Of a stretch of DNA of 6,940 bases, positions 6,724-6,940 are shown one piece after another. Position numbers and translations under genes: made by a program. This DNA comes from Treponema sp. Lineage in GTDB: Bacteria > Spirochaetota > Spirochaetia > Treponematales > Breznakiellaceae. Each line of letters starts with the position of its first letter. Position 1 is the stretch's first letter. The notes beneath the pieces were generated by a model that made no database searches, was not told the origin of the DNA, and saw nothing but the letters and a program-made list of their open reading frames with translations. The stretch is taken from the NCBI GenBank assembly GCA_031278025.1, contig JAITLF010000083.1:1-6940 (forward strand). Reading direction: 5' to 3'.

Positions 6724-6750
6724 GATAGCAACATCGAAGTAAAGATAGCA
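6724..6750 (-). promoter_or_regulatory. Candidate operator: direct repeats over promoter and start of transcription
   Basis: The heptamer TGCTATC (minus strand) occurs twice, at 6744-6750 and 6724-6730, exactly 20 bp apart, about two helical turns. One copy overlaps the -10 box and the other lies just after the expected transcription start, a usual place for a repressor. The site does not resemble the classic Fur 19-mer, and I cannot name a regulator. Confidence 0.35.
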
Positions 6751-6770
6751 CCCGCTAACTTTTTTGTCAA
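6742..6770 (-). promoter_or_regulatory. Sigma70-type promoter of the iron operon
   Basis: On the minus strand a perfect -35 box TTGACA (6765-6770) is followed after exactly 17 bp by TATCTT (6742-6747), which matches four of six bases of the -10 consensus. Transcription would begin near 6735, giving a leader of about 30 nt before the TTG start at 6703. The sequence just upstream of the -35 box is rich in A and T and may help polymerase binding. A short inverted repeat, TAGC-GGGT-GCTA on the minus strand, spans 6746-6757 between the two boxes. Confidence 0.8.
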
Positions 6771-6925
6771 TAGAGTTTACCGGAACTAATAAAATTTTAT
6801 GAGGGTAACAAAATTTCAGCAGGCGAACATTTCCACCCCGGTCCCGGGCCGGGAGGGGCAGACGCCTCCGGCTATCGCGGAAATGGAAAAGGACCGGACC
6901 GAATATCATGTGTGTTTACTTAAAA
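6771..6925. other. Upstream intergenic region without a gene
   Basis: No credible gene is seen here; an open frame of 63 codons on the minus strand crosses the promoter and has no family features. The part near the promoter is A/T-rich. Bases 6848-6872 form an imperfect G/C-rich stem (GCCGG, AGG and GC paired with GC, CCT and CCGGC around an AGAC loop), with no T-run after it on either strand. Confidence 0.5.
6789..6800. promoter_or_regulatory. Perfect A/T palindrome upstream of the -35 box
   Basis: ATAAAATTTTAT is a perfect 12-bp palindrome centred about 27 bp upstream of the -35 box. It may be an UP-like element or a regulator site. A/T-rich palindromes also arise by chance, so the regulatory role is only a suggestion. 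Confidence 0.3.
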
Positions 6926-6940
6926 GGGGGTCTGTCCCCA
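6926..6940 (+). repeat. Solitary repeat core at the right end
   Basis: GGGGTCTGTCCCC at 6927-6939 is identical to the array core at 105-117, followed by the expected A. The sequence ends inside the repeat. It lies about 155 bp upstream of the operon promoter, in the same orientation as the left array. Confidence 0.75.

Noticed and set aside
6848..6872. G/C-rich stem as a terminator of an upstream gene
   Set aside because: No T-run follows on either strand and no adjoining gene is visible; the stem has bulges.
6718..6909. 63-codon minus-strand frame upstream of the FTR1 gene
   Set aside because: It runs across the promoter and ribosome-binding site of the operon and has no features of a protein family.

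Overview
The window is dominated by one minus-strand operon, read from right to left, for acquisition of iron (possibly with copper) across the inner membrane. Its genes, in transcription order, are: an FTR1-family high-affinity iron permease with a signal peptide and a duplicated periplasmic domain (5165-6703); a P19/Tp34-type periplasmic metal-binding protein (4479-5069); a polytopic membrane protein ending in a cysteine-rich DUF2318 domain (3120-4412); and two MacB/FtsX-type ABC permeases (1817-3109 and 671-1807). This order matches the FTR1-P19 systems known from Campylobacter (the Cj1658-Cj1663 region) and from spirochaetes, where Tp34 is the treponemal P19 homologue. The ATP-binding protein that normally follows the permeases is not in the window.

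A strong sigma70-type promoter (TTGACA, 17 bp, TATCTT) lies just upstream of the permease gene, with A/T-rich sequence and several short repeats around it that could be operator sites. The reading starts of the first two genes are fixed by AAGGAG ribosome-binding sites 7 nt away; for the permease this means a TTG start. The last three genes are tightly packed (10 and 9 nt gaps) with ribosome-binding sites overlapping the preceding stop codon. Stem-loops lie in the wider gaps before and after the P19 gene, which suggests tuning of P19 expression relative to its neighbours.

The left 670 bases hold no credible gene. They contain, from right to left: three perfect hairpins directly after the last permease (595-663); a tandem array of about eleven very G/C-rich units of 32-52 bp, each opening with the near-palindrome GGGGYCTGTCCCC (about 69-597); and, near the extreme left end, a 34-base stretch (35-68) that resembles the Illumina read-2 adapter and is probably a sequencing artefact. 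The same repeat core reappears at the very right end (6927-6939), so both ends of the sequence fall in this repeat family, as expected for a metagenome contig broken at repeats.

The organism is probably a Gram-negative-type bacterium with a periplasm. Gene order and the P19/Tp34 type fit a G/C-rich treponeme or related spirochaete, but this is a modest-confidence inference. The iron system itself belongs to known families. The least explained parts are the repeat array, the hairpin cluster at the operon end, and the absent ATPase.
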